Notes: generated from the letters alone by a model not told the origin. A stretch of 64,000 bases of DNA from Campylobacteraceae bacterium (GCA_027036015.1 JALVTH010000051.1:1-64000); one strand, 5' to 3'. Positions 16,222-25,944 are shown, counted from the first letter of the stretch. A program made the numbers and translations.

Positions 16222-16773
16222 ATGGATTTTTCCACATTAGAGCAGTGGGGATACATTGCAATTGCGTTTTTCTCACTTGGTGGCTCTATGTTTATTGTTG
16301 CTGCTGCTGGAGTTTTTGCTTATATGGGGCATTTAAATTTAGCTATAGCACTTATTGTTGCTGCACTTTTTAATTTTTTAGGTGATAATATTTTATTTTT
16401 ACTTGGACGCTATCAAAAAAAAGAGATTATTAATTATTTAAAAAAACATCGCAGAAAAGTAGCTGCAACTACTCTTTTAATGCGAAAATATGGTGATTTT
16501 GTAGTATTTATTCAAAAATTTATCTATGGGGTTAAAACACTTATTCCTCTTATAATGGGACTTAGCAAATATGATATAAAAAAATTTATTTTTCTTAACT
16601 TTTTTGCCTCAATACTTTTTGTTGCAACAATTGGGCTTGGTAGTTACTTTTTTAGTGATTTTATTATTAAAGCTATTAAGTTTTTTCAAACTAACCCATA
16701 TTTAGCTCCAATTTTTCTTGGGCTAATACTTATTTTATTTTTAGGATACATTAAAAAAATTAGTAAAAAATGA
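16222..16773 (+). CDS. DedA (SNARE-associated/VTT) family membrane protein
   Basis: A 183-residue inner-membrane protein with four to five hydrophobic helices. The DedA pattern is seen in the early re-entrant region (AAAGVFAYMGHLNLAIALIVAALFNFLGDNILFLLGR) and in the FIQKFIYGVKTLIPLIMGLSKY block, which holds the conserved Arg/Gly-Pro-like position. DedA proteins act in undecaprenyl-phosphate or phospholipid recycling and membrane homeostasis. The ATG at 16222 is preferred over a TTG three bases upstream. Four-base overlap with the next gene. Confidence 0.85.
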   Translation: MDFSTLEQWGYIAIAFFSLGGSMFIVAAAGVFAYMGHLNLAIALIVAALFNFLGDNILFLLGRYQKKEIINYLKKHRRKVAATTLLMRKYGDFVVFIQKFIYGVKTLIPLIMGLSKYDIKKFIFLNFFASILFVATIGLGSYFFSDFIIKAIKFFQTNPYLAPIFLGLILILFLGYIKKISKK

Positions 16774-17789
16774 AAAAGATACTCTTTTTTTTCTTTTTAA
16801 CTTTTACAATTTCTCTTTTTTTTGCTCTACAAAAAGCCTATGTTAAAGAATTTGTCCCATTTAACCTTAAACAAGCTCTTTTGCAAAAAGTAAACCAAAC
16901 AAGTTTAGAGCAAAAAATTAAAAAAGCCCTTTTAAATGATAATCCCAAAGAGGCAAAAGAGTATTTAGAGCTTGCCAAGTTTCTTCAAATTCCAATCGAT
17001 AATAATTTAACAAAACAAGTTACAAACGCAAATAGCACTTTTAATCTTTACAAAAGCAAAACAAAGCACTTTTTTCAAGGCTTTATAAGTGGCAAAGCAA
17101 GCGATAGTGCTTCGCTTGGTGGAGTAGTTGTAAGTGATTTTACGGTTATTGGAGATTTGCGCGATATATACCATGAAGGCAAAAAAATGAATGAAGGCAA
17201 AAAATATGATAAATTTACCCTCTATCTTTCCATTGTGGGCGTTGCACTCAGTATCAGCGCCCTTGCTTCGTTTGGTTCAAGCTTGGCGCTTAAGAGTGAA
17301 AGTTCTCTATTAAAAAATGCTTATAAAATGCATTTTTTAACAAAATCGTTTCAAAAAGAGATTATAAAAAGGCTTGAGCAATCTATTGACGCAAAAGCGA
17401 TAGAAAAACTCTCTTTTAACTCTTTAAACAGTGTAAAAAAAGATATTTTGCTTCTTAAAAAAAGCATCCATCCAAAACCAATGCAAACGCTTTTGCAAGA
17501 GCTGCACACCCTCCAAAAATATAGTGGAAGTTATGGAACATTACTCATTTTGCGAAATATAAAAAACGAAAAAGAGTTACAAAAAGCAATTAAACTCTCT
17601 AAAAAGTATAAAAAGCTTACACCAACCATTTTTAAAATTTTAGGGCGCGAGGCTTTAAGAAGCGGCAAATGGGTGCTTAAAAAGGCAAGCTATTATAGCT
17701 ACCTTTTTCTTGGTTTTATCGTTTTGCTTTTTGCAACTTTACTCTCTTTTATTACCCTTTTAAAAAAGAGTTATTCGCTTTTTTCTTGA
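16770..17789 (+). CDS. Unknown membrane-anchored protein
   Basis: I do not recognise this 339-residue protein. It has an N-terminal signal-anchor (residues 5-20), a charged helical region rich in Lys and Leu, a Gly/Ser/Ala hydrophobic segment near 155-175 (VGVALSISALASFGSSLAL) and a C-terminal membrane helix (YLFLGFIVLLFATLLSFITLL). The central segment from about 105 to 135 (SASLGGVVVSDFTVIGDLRDIYHEG) has the look of a conserved motif. It overlaps DedA by four bases and is translationally coupled to it, so a role in membrane or envelope lipid upkeep is possible. Its 3' end overlaps the convergent bactofilin gene by 19 bases. Confidence 0.6.
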   Translation: MKKILFFFFLTFTISLFFALQKAYVKEFVPFNLKQALLQKVNQTSLEQKIKKALLNDNPKEAKEYLELAKFLQIPIDNNLTKQVTNANSTFNLYKSKTKHFFQGFISGKASDSASLGGVVVSDFTVIGDLRDIYHEGKKMNEGKKYDKFTLYLSIVGVALSISALASFGSSLALKSESSLLKNAYKMHFLTKSFQKEIIKRLEQSIDAKAIEKLSFNSLNSVKKDILLLKKSIHPKPMQTLLQELHTLQKYSGSYGTLLILRNIKNEKELQKAIKLSKKYKKLTPTIFKILGREALRSGKWVLKKASYYSYLFLGFIVLLFATLLSFITLLKKSYSLFS

Positions 17790-18556
17790 GCACTAATTCG
17801 CTTTGGCTCTTTTTTGGCATATTTTTGCATATCTTTTGCGTCTAAATTAATCATTTTGCTTAAATCATCTTCTTTTTTCTCTTCTTCAAAAAAATGGGAT
17901 TCATTATCTAACGCGCTGTCATAGGTTTGAATATTTCCAATAATTGAGCCACCTTGCTCGGTTCTTATACCTTTTGTAATAATAGTTCCTTCAATAAATC
18001 CAGTATTTACAACTTCTAAAAGTTCAGAAGCAATCACTTTTCCTTTAACTTTTCCAACGATTTTAATCTTTTTACTTCGACACTCCTTTGCTTCAACTAT
18101 TCCATCTTTTGTAATCTCAATAGAATCAACAGATCGAATCGTTCCACTTACCTCCCCTCCCAAAAATGCTTTATTGCTATGAATAACGCCACTTAATTTC
18201 CCGCTTTTGGTAATTTCTGCAGCATTTGCATAAATCGTTCCTAAAAACTCACCTGAGACTTTTACATTTTTTGCTTTTATAACTCCTTCAACTTTGGCTC
18301 CTTTTTCAATAAAAACAGTATCGGCAATTTCAATCTCTCCATCAAAACTTCCACCAATAATTAATGAACCTTCCCCTTTAATATTGGCTTTAACCTTTAG
18401 TGCACTATTTAAGATTGAAACGTTGTGTGAAGGAGTTTTAATAACATCTTGTACACTCTCAACTTTTGGTTTTGGAGCTGGAGCTGGCTGGGCCATTTGT
18501 TCGTTAAACTCGTTGGCTGGAGATTTTTTTTCTTTTTTTCCAAAAAAGCCAATCAC
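17771..18556 (-). CDS. Bactofilin-family polymer-forming protein
   Basis: A cytoskeletal beta-helix protein. The central core (about 45-205) carries the repeated Gly/hydrophobic pattern of bactofilins (KANIKGEGSLIIGGSFDGEIEIADTVFIEKGAKVEGVIKAKNVKVSGEFLGTI). The N-terminus MIGFFGKKEKK is followed by a Pro-rich linker, and the C-terminus carries KKEPKRISAQ. A GTG at 18556 with AAAGGAGGG gives the best start; a frame start at 18583 is not supported. Bactofilins localise cell-wall enzymes, affect shape and stalk or flagellar placement. It is the first of two tandem homologues. Length 261 residues is longer than minimal bactofilins because of its tails. Confidence 0.82.
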   Translation of the reverse strand: MIGFFGKKEKKSPANEFNEQMAQPAPAPKPKVESVQDVIKTPSHNVSILNSALKVKANIKGEGSLIIGGSFDGEIEIADTVFIEKGAKVEGVIKAKNVKVSGEFLGTIYANAAEITKSGKLSGVIHSNKAFLGGEVSGTIRSVDSIEITKDGIVEAKECRSKKIKIVGKVKGKVIASELLEVVNTGFIEGTIITKGIRTEQGGSIIGNIQTYDSALDNESHFFEEEKKEDDLSKMINLDAKDMQKYAKKEPKRISAQEKSE

Positions 18557-18640
18557 TTCACCCTCCTTTAGTAAAATAAGCAAAATAAATTTATATACAT
18601 AAATTGTATATTTTTAATATTATCACTAAGCTTTATTTAA

Positions 18641-18661
18641 AAGTTCATTAAAATTGAACTT
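18641..18661 (-). terminator. Hairpin between the two bactofilin genes
   Basis: AAGTTCA/TGAACTT (18641-18647 with 18655-18661) with T-rich flanks on both strands. It lies just past the stop of the upstream gene at 18671 and may terminate it. Confidence 0.5.
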
Positions 18662-18670
18662 TTTTTTATG

Positions 18671-19345
18671 TTAAATACTTACTTGTTCCTTTTTTGTATA
18701 GATTCTTTTAGGCTCCTTTTTGGGTGGGGTTTTGGACTCTAAAAAAAGACTCTTTTTTTCTTTTGTACTTTGTATTATACCTTGAAGCTTTGCCCCCAAA
18801 TCACAAATGAGTGAAGTTGAATTGATATTTGCGTTTGTAATGGAGTGCTTTTGCAAGTGTAAACTCTTTGTCTTTATTGCTTTAGCCTTTATGATACCAT
18901 TTGAAATGATACTTTGTGCTTTTATTTTATGTGCTTTAAGGTTGGCTTCTATTTCAATAAGAAGTTCTTCTTTAATTTCTAAATCCCCCTCTATTTGTCC
19001 ATTGACATAGCAATTGTTTGCTTCAATTTTTTTTGCTTTTATCAGTGCGCTTTTTCTCACTTCTAAAAGTTCGCACTTAACATCTCCTTGCACTTGCCCC
19101 TCAATCCTTAGTGCTTTGGCGTTAATACTTCCTTCAATAATTGCATCTTTACCAACGATTACGGTAGCTTTTGATTCTATGTTTCCTAATATTTGCCCTT
19201 TAATAATCATATTTGAACAGCTACTAATATCTCCATGTATTATGGTGCAACTATCAAAAAGATTTTGCTCTCCAGGAGTTGGAATAAGATATTTATTTAA
19301 GGAGAGTGAAGCTAAATCTATCTCTTTTTCACTAAAAAAGCCCAT
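18671..19345 (-). CDS. Second bactofilin-like protein
   Basis: A 224-residue tandem relative of the neighbouring bactofilin. It has MGFFSEKE at the start, then repeated short beta-strand units with Ile/Val at every second place and Gly turns (GDISSCSNMIIKGQILGNIESKATVIVGKDAIIEGSINAKALRIEGQVQGDV). The core is more divergent, with more Lys and Cys, than the first copy. Both share the tail motif KKEPKRI. The proteins may co-polymerise. The pair looks like an old duplication with later divergence. Confidence 0.7.
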   Translation of the reverse strand: MGFFSEKEIDLASLSLNKYLIPTPGEQNLFDSCTIIHGDISSCSNMIIKGQILGNIESKATVIVGKDAIIEGSINAKALRIEGQVQGDVKCELLEVRKSALIKAKKIEANNCYVNGQIEGDLEIKEELLIEIEANLKAHKIKAQSIISNGIIKAKAIKTKSLHLQKHSITNANINSTSLICDLGAKLQGIIQSTKEKKSLFLESKTPPKKEPKRIYTKKEQVSI

Positions 19346-19415
19346 CTTCGCTCCTTTCTTCTTTTTTATTCTACACGAAGATGAGCAGTAAAAAGATTTT
19401 TATTACAATTTGAAA

Positions 19416-20387
19416 TTATTTTTCTTTTTGCTCTTTGGCTAAGATATCTTTTACAATTTTATAGCCATGATTCAAAGCTATAGCAATTGAACCGCCGCTT
19501 TTAAAAGCAATATCTCCAGCAATATAAATTCCAGGAACTGAAGTTTCAAGGTTTTCTTTAAAAATTGGCTCACCCCTGCTATCAAGCTCTAAATTGGCAT
19601 TTTTCAAAAAGTCAACTGGAGTCGTTCCACCAATTGCATAAATGACTCTATCAAAAACCTCACTTGTTCCATCTTTAAAATTAACTTTTACTTTACCCTC
19701 TTCATCTTCAAGTGATTCAATATCCACACCAAGTTTTGGCTTTACTTTTCCTTCATCAAATGCTTTTTGAATCAACTTCTTATTGGTTGGATTTGGGCGT
19801 GTAAGAGCCTCTCTTCTATAATTTAGAGTTACATCATTATATTTTGCAAGCTCAACTGCATATTCAGTTGCACTATCGCCCCCACCAACTACTAAAATTT
19901 TTTCACCTTCATTGCACTTATCCAAATTAAAATTAACTCTACTTCTAATTGAAGCTGGAATTTTATAACTTGGCTTATTGGGTTTTCCCATTCTTCCAAT
20001 TGCTATTACAACATATTTAGAAAAAAACTCTCCTTTGCTTGAGCGAACTTTAAAAGTGCCATCTTCTTGCTTTGTAATTTTGTCAACTTCACAATTAAAA
20101 TAGGCATCAATTTTATGTTCGTCAATCAAATTGTCAAAAAAATCAAGAGTGCTTTCTTTTGTTCCATCCATAAATGGGATATTTCCTTCAATTTCAACAA
20201 TTTGCCCTTGCCAATCTTTGTCAACTCTTTTGTTATCTTTGTAAAATTTACGGATCGTATCTGAGTGGTTGTCACTTTTTTCCAAAAGTAAAATATTTTC
20301 TATTCCAAAAACTTTTGCTTCAACGGCAGTTCCTATTCCTCCAGGACCACCACCAACAATAATTAAATCATACACTTTCTCTTGCAT
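19416..20387 (-). CDS. fqrB: NADPH-dependent flavodoxin/quinone reductase-type flavoprotein (FqrB/YpdA family)
   Basis: A 323-residue two-dinucleotide-binding-domain protein of the thioredoxin-reductase superfamily. FAD site GGGPGGIGTAVE near 11-22, NAD(P) site VVGGGDSATEYAVELAKY near 169-186, and the C-terminal GDIAFKSGGSIAIALNHGY. The redox CxxC of thioredoxin reductase is absent. The sequence agrees closely with what I recall of Helicobacter FqrB, which transfers electrons between NADPH and flavodoxin or ferredoxin for pyruvate and 2-oxoglutarate oxidoreductases. A YpdA-like thiol function is the alternative. Monocistronic. Confidence 0.75.
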   Translation of the reverse strand: MQEKVYDLIIVGGGPGGIGTAVEAKVFGIENILLLEKSDNHSDTIRKFYKDNKRVDKDWQGQIVEIEGNIPFMDGTKESTLDFFDNLIDEHKIDAYFNCEVDKITKQEDGTFKVRSSKGEFFSKYVVIAIGRMGKPNKPSYKIPASIRSRVNFNLDKCNEGEKILVVGGGDSATEYAVELAKYNDVTLNYRREALTRPNPTNKKLIQKAFDEGKVKPKLGVDIESLEDEEGKVKVNFKDGTSEVFDRVIYAIGGTTPVDFLKNANLELDSRGEPIFKENLETSVPGIYIAGDIAFKSGGSIAIALNHGYKIVKDILAKEQKEK

Positions 20388-20500
20388 TATCGTTCCTTAT
20401 AAAAAATTTTTATTATTGTAAAATAAAAAAGATATTTTATGCAAGCTTCATTTCAAAGTAGGATAAAAAGAATTTAAAATGTAGAAAAAATATACAATTT

Positions 20501-20528
20501 TTAGCAAAAGCTCAAAGGCTTTTGCTAA
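20501..20528 (-). terminator. Strong hairpin at the 3' end of purB
   Basis: TTAGCAAAAGC (20501-20511) and GCTTTTGCTAA (20518-20528) form an 11-base perfect stem with a six-base loop just past the purB stop. The T-run is partly inside the stem, so it could act in either direction. Confidence 0.5.
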
Positions 20529-20533
20529 AAAAG

Positions 20534-21868
20534 TTATTCTTGTTCAAAAACGCGTTTAAATATAGCATCTATATTTTTTGTATAATAATCATAGTTAAAG
20601 CACTCTCTAATTTGCTCTTCGCTCAGTTTTTCACGTAACTCTTTATCTTCAAGCAGATATTGCAAAAAGAGACTATCGCCATTTTCATTAATTGCTGGCT
20701 TTCCTTTTTGTAAATCTTCCCATACTTTCATAGCATTTCGCTGCACAATTTTATAAGCATCTTCTCTACTTACTCCAGCTTTTGGAAGCTCTAAAAGCAC
20801 TCTTTGGCTAAAAACAAGCCCACCAGTTAAATTAAGATTTTTCATCATATTCTCTGGCATTACAGTTAAATTTGAAATAACATTATTAAAGCGATGGAGC
20901 ATAAAATCTGTTGTAATAAAGCTATCTGGAAGCCAAAAGCGCTCTGTAGAGCTATGGCTAATATCACGTTCATGCCAAAGGGCTACATTTTCCATTGCAG
21001 GAATAACAAAAGCTCGAATAATTCTTGCAAGCCCTGTGAGATTTTCAGTTAAAATTGGATTTCTTTTATGCGGCATTGCGGAGCTTCCTTTTTGCCCTTT
21101 TGCAAAATATTCTTCTGCTTCATACACTTCAGTTCTTTGCCAATGTCTCACTTGTACAGCAAATTTTTCGATTGAGCTTGCTAAAAGTGCTAAAGCACTT
21201 GCTAATCTTGCATAGCGATCTCTTTGAATTACTTGATTGCTCACAGGAGCAGGTTTAAGATTAAGCTCTTTCATTGCAAGCTCTTCAAGTTCAAGTGGAG
21301 CATGCGCAAAATTCCCCATCGCACCACTAACTTGCCCAACACTAATGACTTCAAGAGTTTCTTGCAAATTTTTAAGATGTCTTCTCATCTCATCATACCA
21401 TACAGCCAAAACTAAACCAAATGTAATTGGCTCTCCATGAATGCCGTGGCTTCTTCCAACCATTAAGGTATATTTATGCTCAAGTGCTCTTTTTTTGATG
21501 GATTCCATCACCATTTTTACATCTTCAATAATAAGCTTTAGACTATCTCTCATTTGAAGAGCCATGGCAGTATCAATTGTATCTGAGCTTGTCATACCAT
21601 AATGAAACCAACGGCTCTCTTTGCCTAAACTTTCAGCTACACTTGTTGTAAAAGCAATTAAATCGTGTTTGGTCTCTTTTTCTATCTCATCAATTCTTTT
21701 AATATCAAATTTAGCGTTTTTAATAATTTTTTTGGCATCTTCATCTGGAATTAGCCCCAATTTATTCCAAGCTTTTACAACGGCAAGCTCCACATCAAGC
21801 CATGCTTGATATTTCGCTTGAAGTGTCCATTTTTCTTTCATCTCTTTGCGTGCATATCTCTCAACCAT
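20534..21868 (-). CDS. purB: Adenylosuccinate lyase
   Basis: Cleaves SAICAR and adenylosuccinate, releasing fumarate, in purine synthesis. The 444-residue length fits. The fumarase/aspartase superfamily signature GSSAMPHKRNPI is present near residue 265, with TSSDTIDTAMALQ and the catalytic His region GRSHGIHGEP upstream. AAGGAAAAG precedes the ATG. It lies between the fqrB-like gene and the phytase-like gene, with no other purine gene beside it; purN is found at 42400. Confidence 0.95.
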   Translation of the reverse strand: MVERYARKEMKEKWTLQAKYQAWLDVELAVVKAWNKLGLIPDEDAKKIIKNAKFDIKRIDEIEKETKHDLIAFTTSVAESLGKESRWFHYGMTSSDTIDTAMALQMRDSLKLIIEDVKMVMESIKKRALEHKYTLMVGRSHGIHGEPITFGLVLAVWYDEMRRHLKNLQETLEVISVGQVSGAMGNFAHAPLELEELAMKELNLKPAPVSNQVIQRDRYARLASALALLASSIEKFAVQVRHWQRTEVYEAEEYFAKGQKGSSAMPHKRNPILTENLTGLARIIRAFVIPAMENVALWHERDISHSSTERFWLPDSFITTDFMLHRFNNVISNLTVMPENMMKNLNLTGGLVFSQRVLLELPKAGVSREDAYKIVQRNAMKVWEDLQKGKPAINENGDSLFLQYLLEDKELREKLSEEQIRECFNYDYYTKNIDAIFKRVFEQE

Positions 21869-21923
21869 ACTTTTCCTTTTTTTTGGGCTATTTTACACAA
21901 AAATTACTTGCAAGAAGAAGTGT

Positions 21924-22835
21924 TTACTTTTTTGGAGTTATTTCAAAATAAACAAGTGTGGTTTTTGCCAAAATATTATTATTGTCATCACTAATTAAAA
22001 GGTATCTTCCCTTCCCTACTCTTGTTAATCCTTCAAAATTTTCCATTCCAAAAAACTTATTAATTTTTAGCTTTGCCACCAACTCTTTTTGACAAAAAGT
22101 ATTGAGACACTTTGTAGGATCAATTCGAACTAAATTGACTTCAAAATCTCCTATAAACCAATTAAACGCCCGCTCCAAAATTAAAAAACTTCCATCATCC
22201 ATCACTTCTATTTCAGCAATGCCGTTTCTGCTAATTGGCTCCATTAAAAAGTGCCAAAAACTGTTACTGGTTGAATAGATTGTTTGATAAATTCTTTTTG
22301 TTCCTCTTTTGGGATATTCTAAAGCAGTAATAAGCCCATACTTTGGATGAAACGCCAAAGATTCTAACGATTTATTACTTGAGCTAACTTCTACATTTTG
22401 CAACTGCTTTGGCAGGGGAATTTCTTTTAATCTCACTCCTTTTTTGCTAAATTGAAAAATTTTTGTTATACGCTCAAAACTAATATATAAATTTCCTTTC
22501 TCATCAAGTGCCATTCCCTCGCTATCTCTTTGATTTCTTGGTAAAATTTTGCCATTTTTATCTTTGAGCGAGTATGCATGAAGTGGCTCAAGTAAAAAGC
22601 TATCTTTGCTAAAAACAGCAAAGAAACTAAAAAGTACTCCCTTATCGCTTATAAAAAAGAGCTTAGAAGTATTTTTATCATAAACGACATCGGATATTTC
22701 ACAAAATTTTTTACCATCAACTCTGTAGTGCAACTCTTTTACTTTGAGCACTTTTACTTCGTATCGAGGGCTTAAAGGAAATAGTTCAAAGGCTTGTAAA
22801 CTTGCAAAAAATAAAAAAATCCAAACTCTATACAT
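21924..22835 (-). CDS. Exported protein of the esterase-like phytase family
   Basis: A 303-residue protein with an N-terminal signal peptide (MYRVWIFLFFASLQAFE). The beta-propeller-like family pattern is seen: EISDVVYDKNTSKLFFISDKG, RDSEGMALDEKGNLYISFER, NKSLESLAFHPKYGLITALE, ENFEGLTRVGKGRYLLISDDN. These are the repeated strands and acidic ligands of the esterase-like activity of phytase family (PF13449). Substrate unknown: a phosphate ester hydrolase or a structural propeller. It lies immediately downstream of the Wzc-type gene but has its own signal, so its link to polysaccharide is uncertain. Confidence 0.75.
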   Translation of the reverse strand: MYRVWIFLFFASLQAFELFPLSPRYEVKVLKVKELHYRVDGKKFCEISDVVYDKNTSKLFFISDKGVLFSFFAVFSKDSFLLEPLHAYSLKDKNGKILPRNQRDSEGMALDEKGNLYISFERITKIFQFSKKGVRLKEIPLPKQLQNVEVSSSNKSLESLAFHPKYGLITALEYPKRGTKRIYQTIYSTSNSFWHFLMEPISRNGIAEIEVMDDGSFLILERAFNWFIGDFEVNLVRIDPTKCLNTFCQKELVAKLKINKFFGMENFEGLTRVGKGRYLLISDDNNNILAKTTLVYFEITPKK

Positions 22836-22845
22836 AAACTTTCAC

Positions 22846-25113
22846 TTAATTATAATATCCATAGCCATAATAGCCATCTTTTGACTCTTTAGCATCGTTA
22901 TATACAATACCAAGCCCTCTTACTTGCTCCTCTTTGAGTTTATCTACATTTTTTAAAAAGCTTTTTTTTGAATAGTTTTCTCTAACAATATATAAATTTA
23001 CGTCACTTAATTCCATAATCACTCTTGCATCAGAAACGAGTCCAAGAGGCGGCGTATCTAAAACGATAACATCATAGACTTCTCTTAGTCGCTCAATAAG
23101 CTCTTTAAAGACTCTTGAATTAATAAGCTCACTTGGATTTGGAGGAATTGGTCCAGAAGTAATAACATCTAAATTTTCATAGTTGCTTTGTGCAATTATT
23201 TCATAAAGCAAGCTCTTACCCGAAAGATAGGTGCTAAGCCCTTTTTCATTACTTAAATTAAATTTTTCATGAAGTGTTGGCTTTCGCATATCACCATTGA
23301 TGATGATGGTTTTAAGACCTGTCATGCTAATAATGGTAGCCAAATTAACCGAAATAAAGGTTTTTCCTTCGCCTGCAATCGTAGAGGTAATTGCAATGAT
23401 TTTCTTTTCCTCTTTTACCATAAATTGTAAATTAGTTCTTAAAGAGCGAAAACTCTCTGCAATGGCTGACTTTGGCTCTTTTGAAACGATAATATTTTCA
23501 GCGTGCTTATTTACGTGAGGAATAACGCCAACAAGTGGAATTGAACTTAATTTTTCTACCTCATCTTTTGATTCTATTTTATCACTTAAGAGATATCGCA
23601 TAAAGGCTAATATCATACCCAAAATAAAGCCAATAACGGCTCCTAAAATTAAAATAAGTTTCTTTTTAGGTTTAATTGGTTTATCGGGAAGTTCAGCCTT
23701 ATCAATGACCCTATTACTGCTTATGGTTGAGGCTTTAATAATTGAACTTTCGTTTCTTTTTTCTAACAAATAAGAGTAAATTTTTTCGTTAACTAAGAAT
23801 TTTCGTTTTAAATTGGTTAATATCTTTTCGTTTTCTGGAAGACTTTCTATAATATTATTAGCTTTGGCTATCTCTTTTCTTAAATAGATCTCTTTTTGAT
23901 GTAAAATTTCAAGCGTTGATTTGATATTTTTAAAAATAAGGCGTTTTAATTGTATGATTGATTTGGTCACTTTAATAACTTCTGGATGGGCACTGGTGTA
24001 ATCTTGCAAAAGCATTCGTTTTTTAATGATTGCATTTTGCAATTGCTCCAATAAATAAGCAAGTGTTTGAGAATTTGCTCCTAAGCCAACGATTGAGAGA
24101 TTCTCAATTCCATAGCCTTGTTGAATTTGCTTATATAAAAGTTGCACCGCTTTTTTTTGCAAAAGGAGTTGCTGAAGCTGAGTTTCAAGTTGTGAAACTC
24201 TTTGTAAAACAGCTTGTGCTTTAGAACTTAAACTAATTAAATTACTCTCTTTTTTAAATTCTGAAAGCTTATCTTCTGATGAACGAAGATTTTTAGTAAT
24301 TTCTTTAAGTTGCTTATCAATAAATTGCAATTTTAGTGTTGCTTCTTTAGTTTTTCTCTCAATACTTTGATCTAAGTAGGCTTTTGCAAGGGCGTTGACG
24401 TATTCTTTGGCTCTTAGGGCAACGTTGTCTTCAAATTCAATTAAAATAATTGCAGCTTTTGGCGTAATTGGTTTTACGGTTAATCGTTTTCTCAATTTAT
24501 CGGCAATCTTTTTTGGATTACTTGCAACAAATAAATACTTTTTAAAAGTAGTTGGCGCTACTTTTTTTACCGTAATTTCAAAAAATCTATTTTTTATTGC
24601 TTCGTTATAGCGAAACTCTTTATCCAACGAAGAGCCATCTGGCAATTGTTTCACGACTAATCGAAATTTTTGCTTATTAATTGGATAGATATAAAACTTT
24701 ATTCCATACCCTTTCTTTATATCAATAAGAAAGGGTGATTCTTTATAGAGTTCTTGCTTTTTGTAATTTTTAATTCCATAATAATGATGCACAAAATCAA
24801 CGTGTTTTAACGCCATATTGGCAACAAAACGTGATTTAACAATTTCAATTTCTGTTTGTATATTGGTTGATTCTTTGCCAATGGCTGAACTTAATAAATC
24901 TTGGATATTGGCTGAGCCTGGCTCTTTTACACCAATTTCAATCGTGGTTGAGGCTTTATAGATGTTTGGATGAAAATAGATATAAACAAATGCAATAGCA
25001 GTTGTTAAAAGCATTAAAAAAATAATGGAGTATTTATACTTTAGAGGAATTTCAATCAGCTTTTGAAAACTTATCTCATCAACGTCATACTTTTCTCTCA
25101 TTTTATGCCCCAT
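22846..25113 (-). CDS. Polysaccharide co-polymerase / tyrosine autokinase (Wzc-ExoP type)
   Basis: Controls chain length and export of a surface polysaccharide. Of 755 residues, the N-terminal Wzz domain has membrane helices near 30-50 and 490-510, with coiled coil between (about 260-460). The C-terminal BY-kinase has the Walker A-type STIAGEGKTFISVNLA, the A'-type IIINGDMRKP and VIVLDTPPLGLVSDA. The tail ends in a Tyr cluster (YYGYGYY), the autophosphorylation site. It leads the polysaccharide locus at its 3' end. A start at M5 (25101) is possible. Expected at the inner membrane. Confidence 0.9.
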   Translation of the reverse strand: MGHKMREKYDVDEISFQKLIEIPLKYKYSIIFLMLLTTAIAFVYIYFHPNIYKASTTIEIGVKEPGSANIQDLLSSAIGKESTNIQTEIEIVKSRFVANMALKHVDFVHHYYGIKNYKKQELYKESPFLIDIKKGYGIKFYIYPINKQKFRLVVKQLPDGSSLDKEFRYNEAIKNRFFEITVKKVAPTTFKKYLFVASNPKKIADKLRKRLTVKPITPKAAIILIEFEDNVALRAKEYVNALAKAYLDQSIERKTKEATLKLQFIDKQLKEITKNLRSSEDKLSEFKKESNLISLSSKAQAVLQRVSQLETQLQQLLLQKKAVQLLYKQIQQGYGIENLSIVGLGANSQTLAYLLEQLQNAIIKKRMLLQDYTSAHPEVIKVTKSIIQLKRLIFKNIKSTLEILHQKEIYLRKEIAKANNIIESLPENEKILTNLKRKFLVNEKIYSYLLEKRNESSIIKASTISSNRVIDKAELPDKPIKPKKKLILILGAVIGFILGMILAFMRYLLSDKIESKDEVEKLSSIPLVGVIPHVNKHAENIIVSKEPKSAIAESFRSLRTNLQFMVKEEKKIIAITSTIAGEGKTFISVNLATIISMTGLKTIIINGDMRKPTLHEKFNLSNEKGLSTYLSGKSLLYEIIAQSNYENLDVITSGPIPPNPSELINSRVFKELIERLREVYDVIVLDTPPLGLVSDARVIMELSDVNLYIVRENYSKKSFLKNVDKLKEEQVRGLGIVYNDAKESKDGYYGYGYYN

Positions 25114-25179
25114 TTTTCTTTTAGATTAATTGTAGCACTAATTTTAATAAGGGCTTAGAAAATATAAAAAAATGTCATA

Positions 25180-25944
25180 TTATCGATGCAAAATTACTCT
25201 TTTTATACTATTTTTAAGCGCTCTGACAAAAAATATTTTATACCACTGCTTTTCATCTTTTGCCCAGTGTTCTGGATGAATATTAAACATTACTTGTTGT
25301 GGTAAAAGATTATTTTTTATTGCTTCAATGATATCTTGCGTACTTTTAAAATGAAATTCAAATACACTTTCTACTTTATCCCTTCGATTAAAAGCCCCAT
25401 TATTCCACGATCTACTTGCATCGGTAATATAAGCAACTTTGTTAAAATTTAAATCAAAATAGGGTTCACTCAAAATGCCATACTCTTTATAGTTATACTT
25501 TTCCCAAAGCAATCTACTATCCCATTTTGAAGCAGGTCTTCCATGCATTGCAATACTTTTAATAGGATAAAGAACTCTTAGGCGGTATAAATTATGCTCA
25601 AAATCTTTAATTGCAGCCTCAAAATCACCTTTTGCTATTGCTAAAGATTCGTAGTGATAACCAATTTCGTGCCCTAAAAAGCTAATTTCTTTAATAGTTT
25701 TTGATTTAAAGGTTACTGGAATCGTTCGAAAATAATAGGTTGCTTGAATATTAAGTGAGCTCTCCAACCTTGCCATTGCCAAGGCGTTTAAAGGGCTTCT
25801 ATCAACGTCATGTCGCATCAAAACATACTTTTTTTGGGGATTAAGAGGCATACTAAAGTAATCTTCCATTTTAACAAATTCATATTTTGCCTTTAATAGC
25901 TCTTGTAAAAGCGTTTGATAAATTTCTAAAGTAAAATCTTTCAT
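25180..25944 (-). CDS. Polysaccharide deacetylase-like protein
   Basis: A 254-residue protein of the NodB-related (carbohydrate esterase 4) superfamily in divergent form. The metal-binding Asp pair is seen as MRHDVDRSP, the second motif as GHEIGYHYESL, and a C-terminal MFNIHPEHWA. The spacing matches deacetylase folds acting on acetylated exopolysaccharide. It follows the DUF354 gene in the locus. No signal peptide is seen, so it may act before export. The lack of a clear TxxxF motif lowers confidence in catalysis. Confidence 0.65.
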   Translation of the reverse strand: MKDFTLEIYQTLLQELLKAKYEFVKMEDYFSMPLNPQKKYVLMRHDVDRSPLNALAMARLESSLNIQATYYFRTIPVTFKSKTIKEISFLGHEIGYHYESLAIAKGDFEAAIKDFEHNLYRLRVLYPIKSIAMHGRPASKWDSRLLWEKYNYKEYGILSEPYFDLNFNKVAYITDASRSWNNGAFNRRDKVESVFEFHFKSTQDIIEAIKNNLLPQQVMFNIHPEHWAKDEKQWYKIFFVRALKNSIKRVILHR

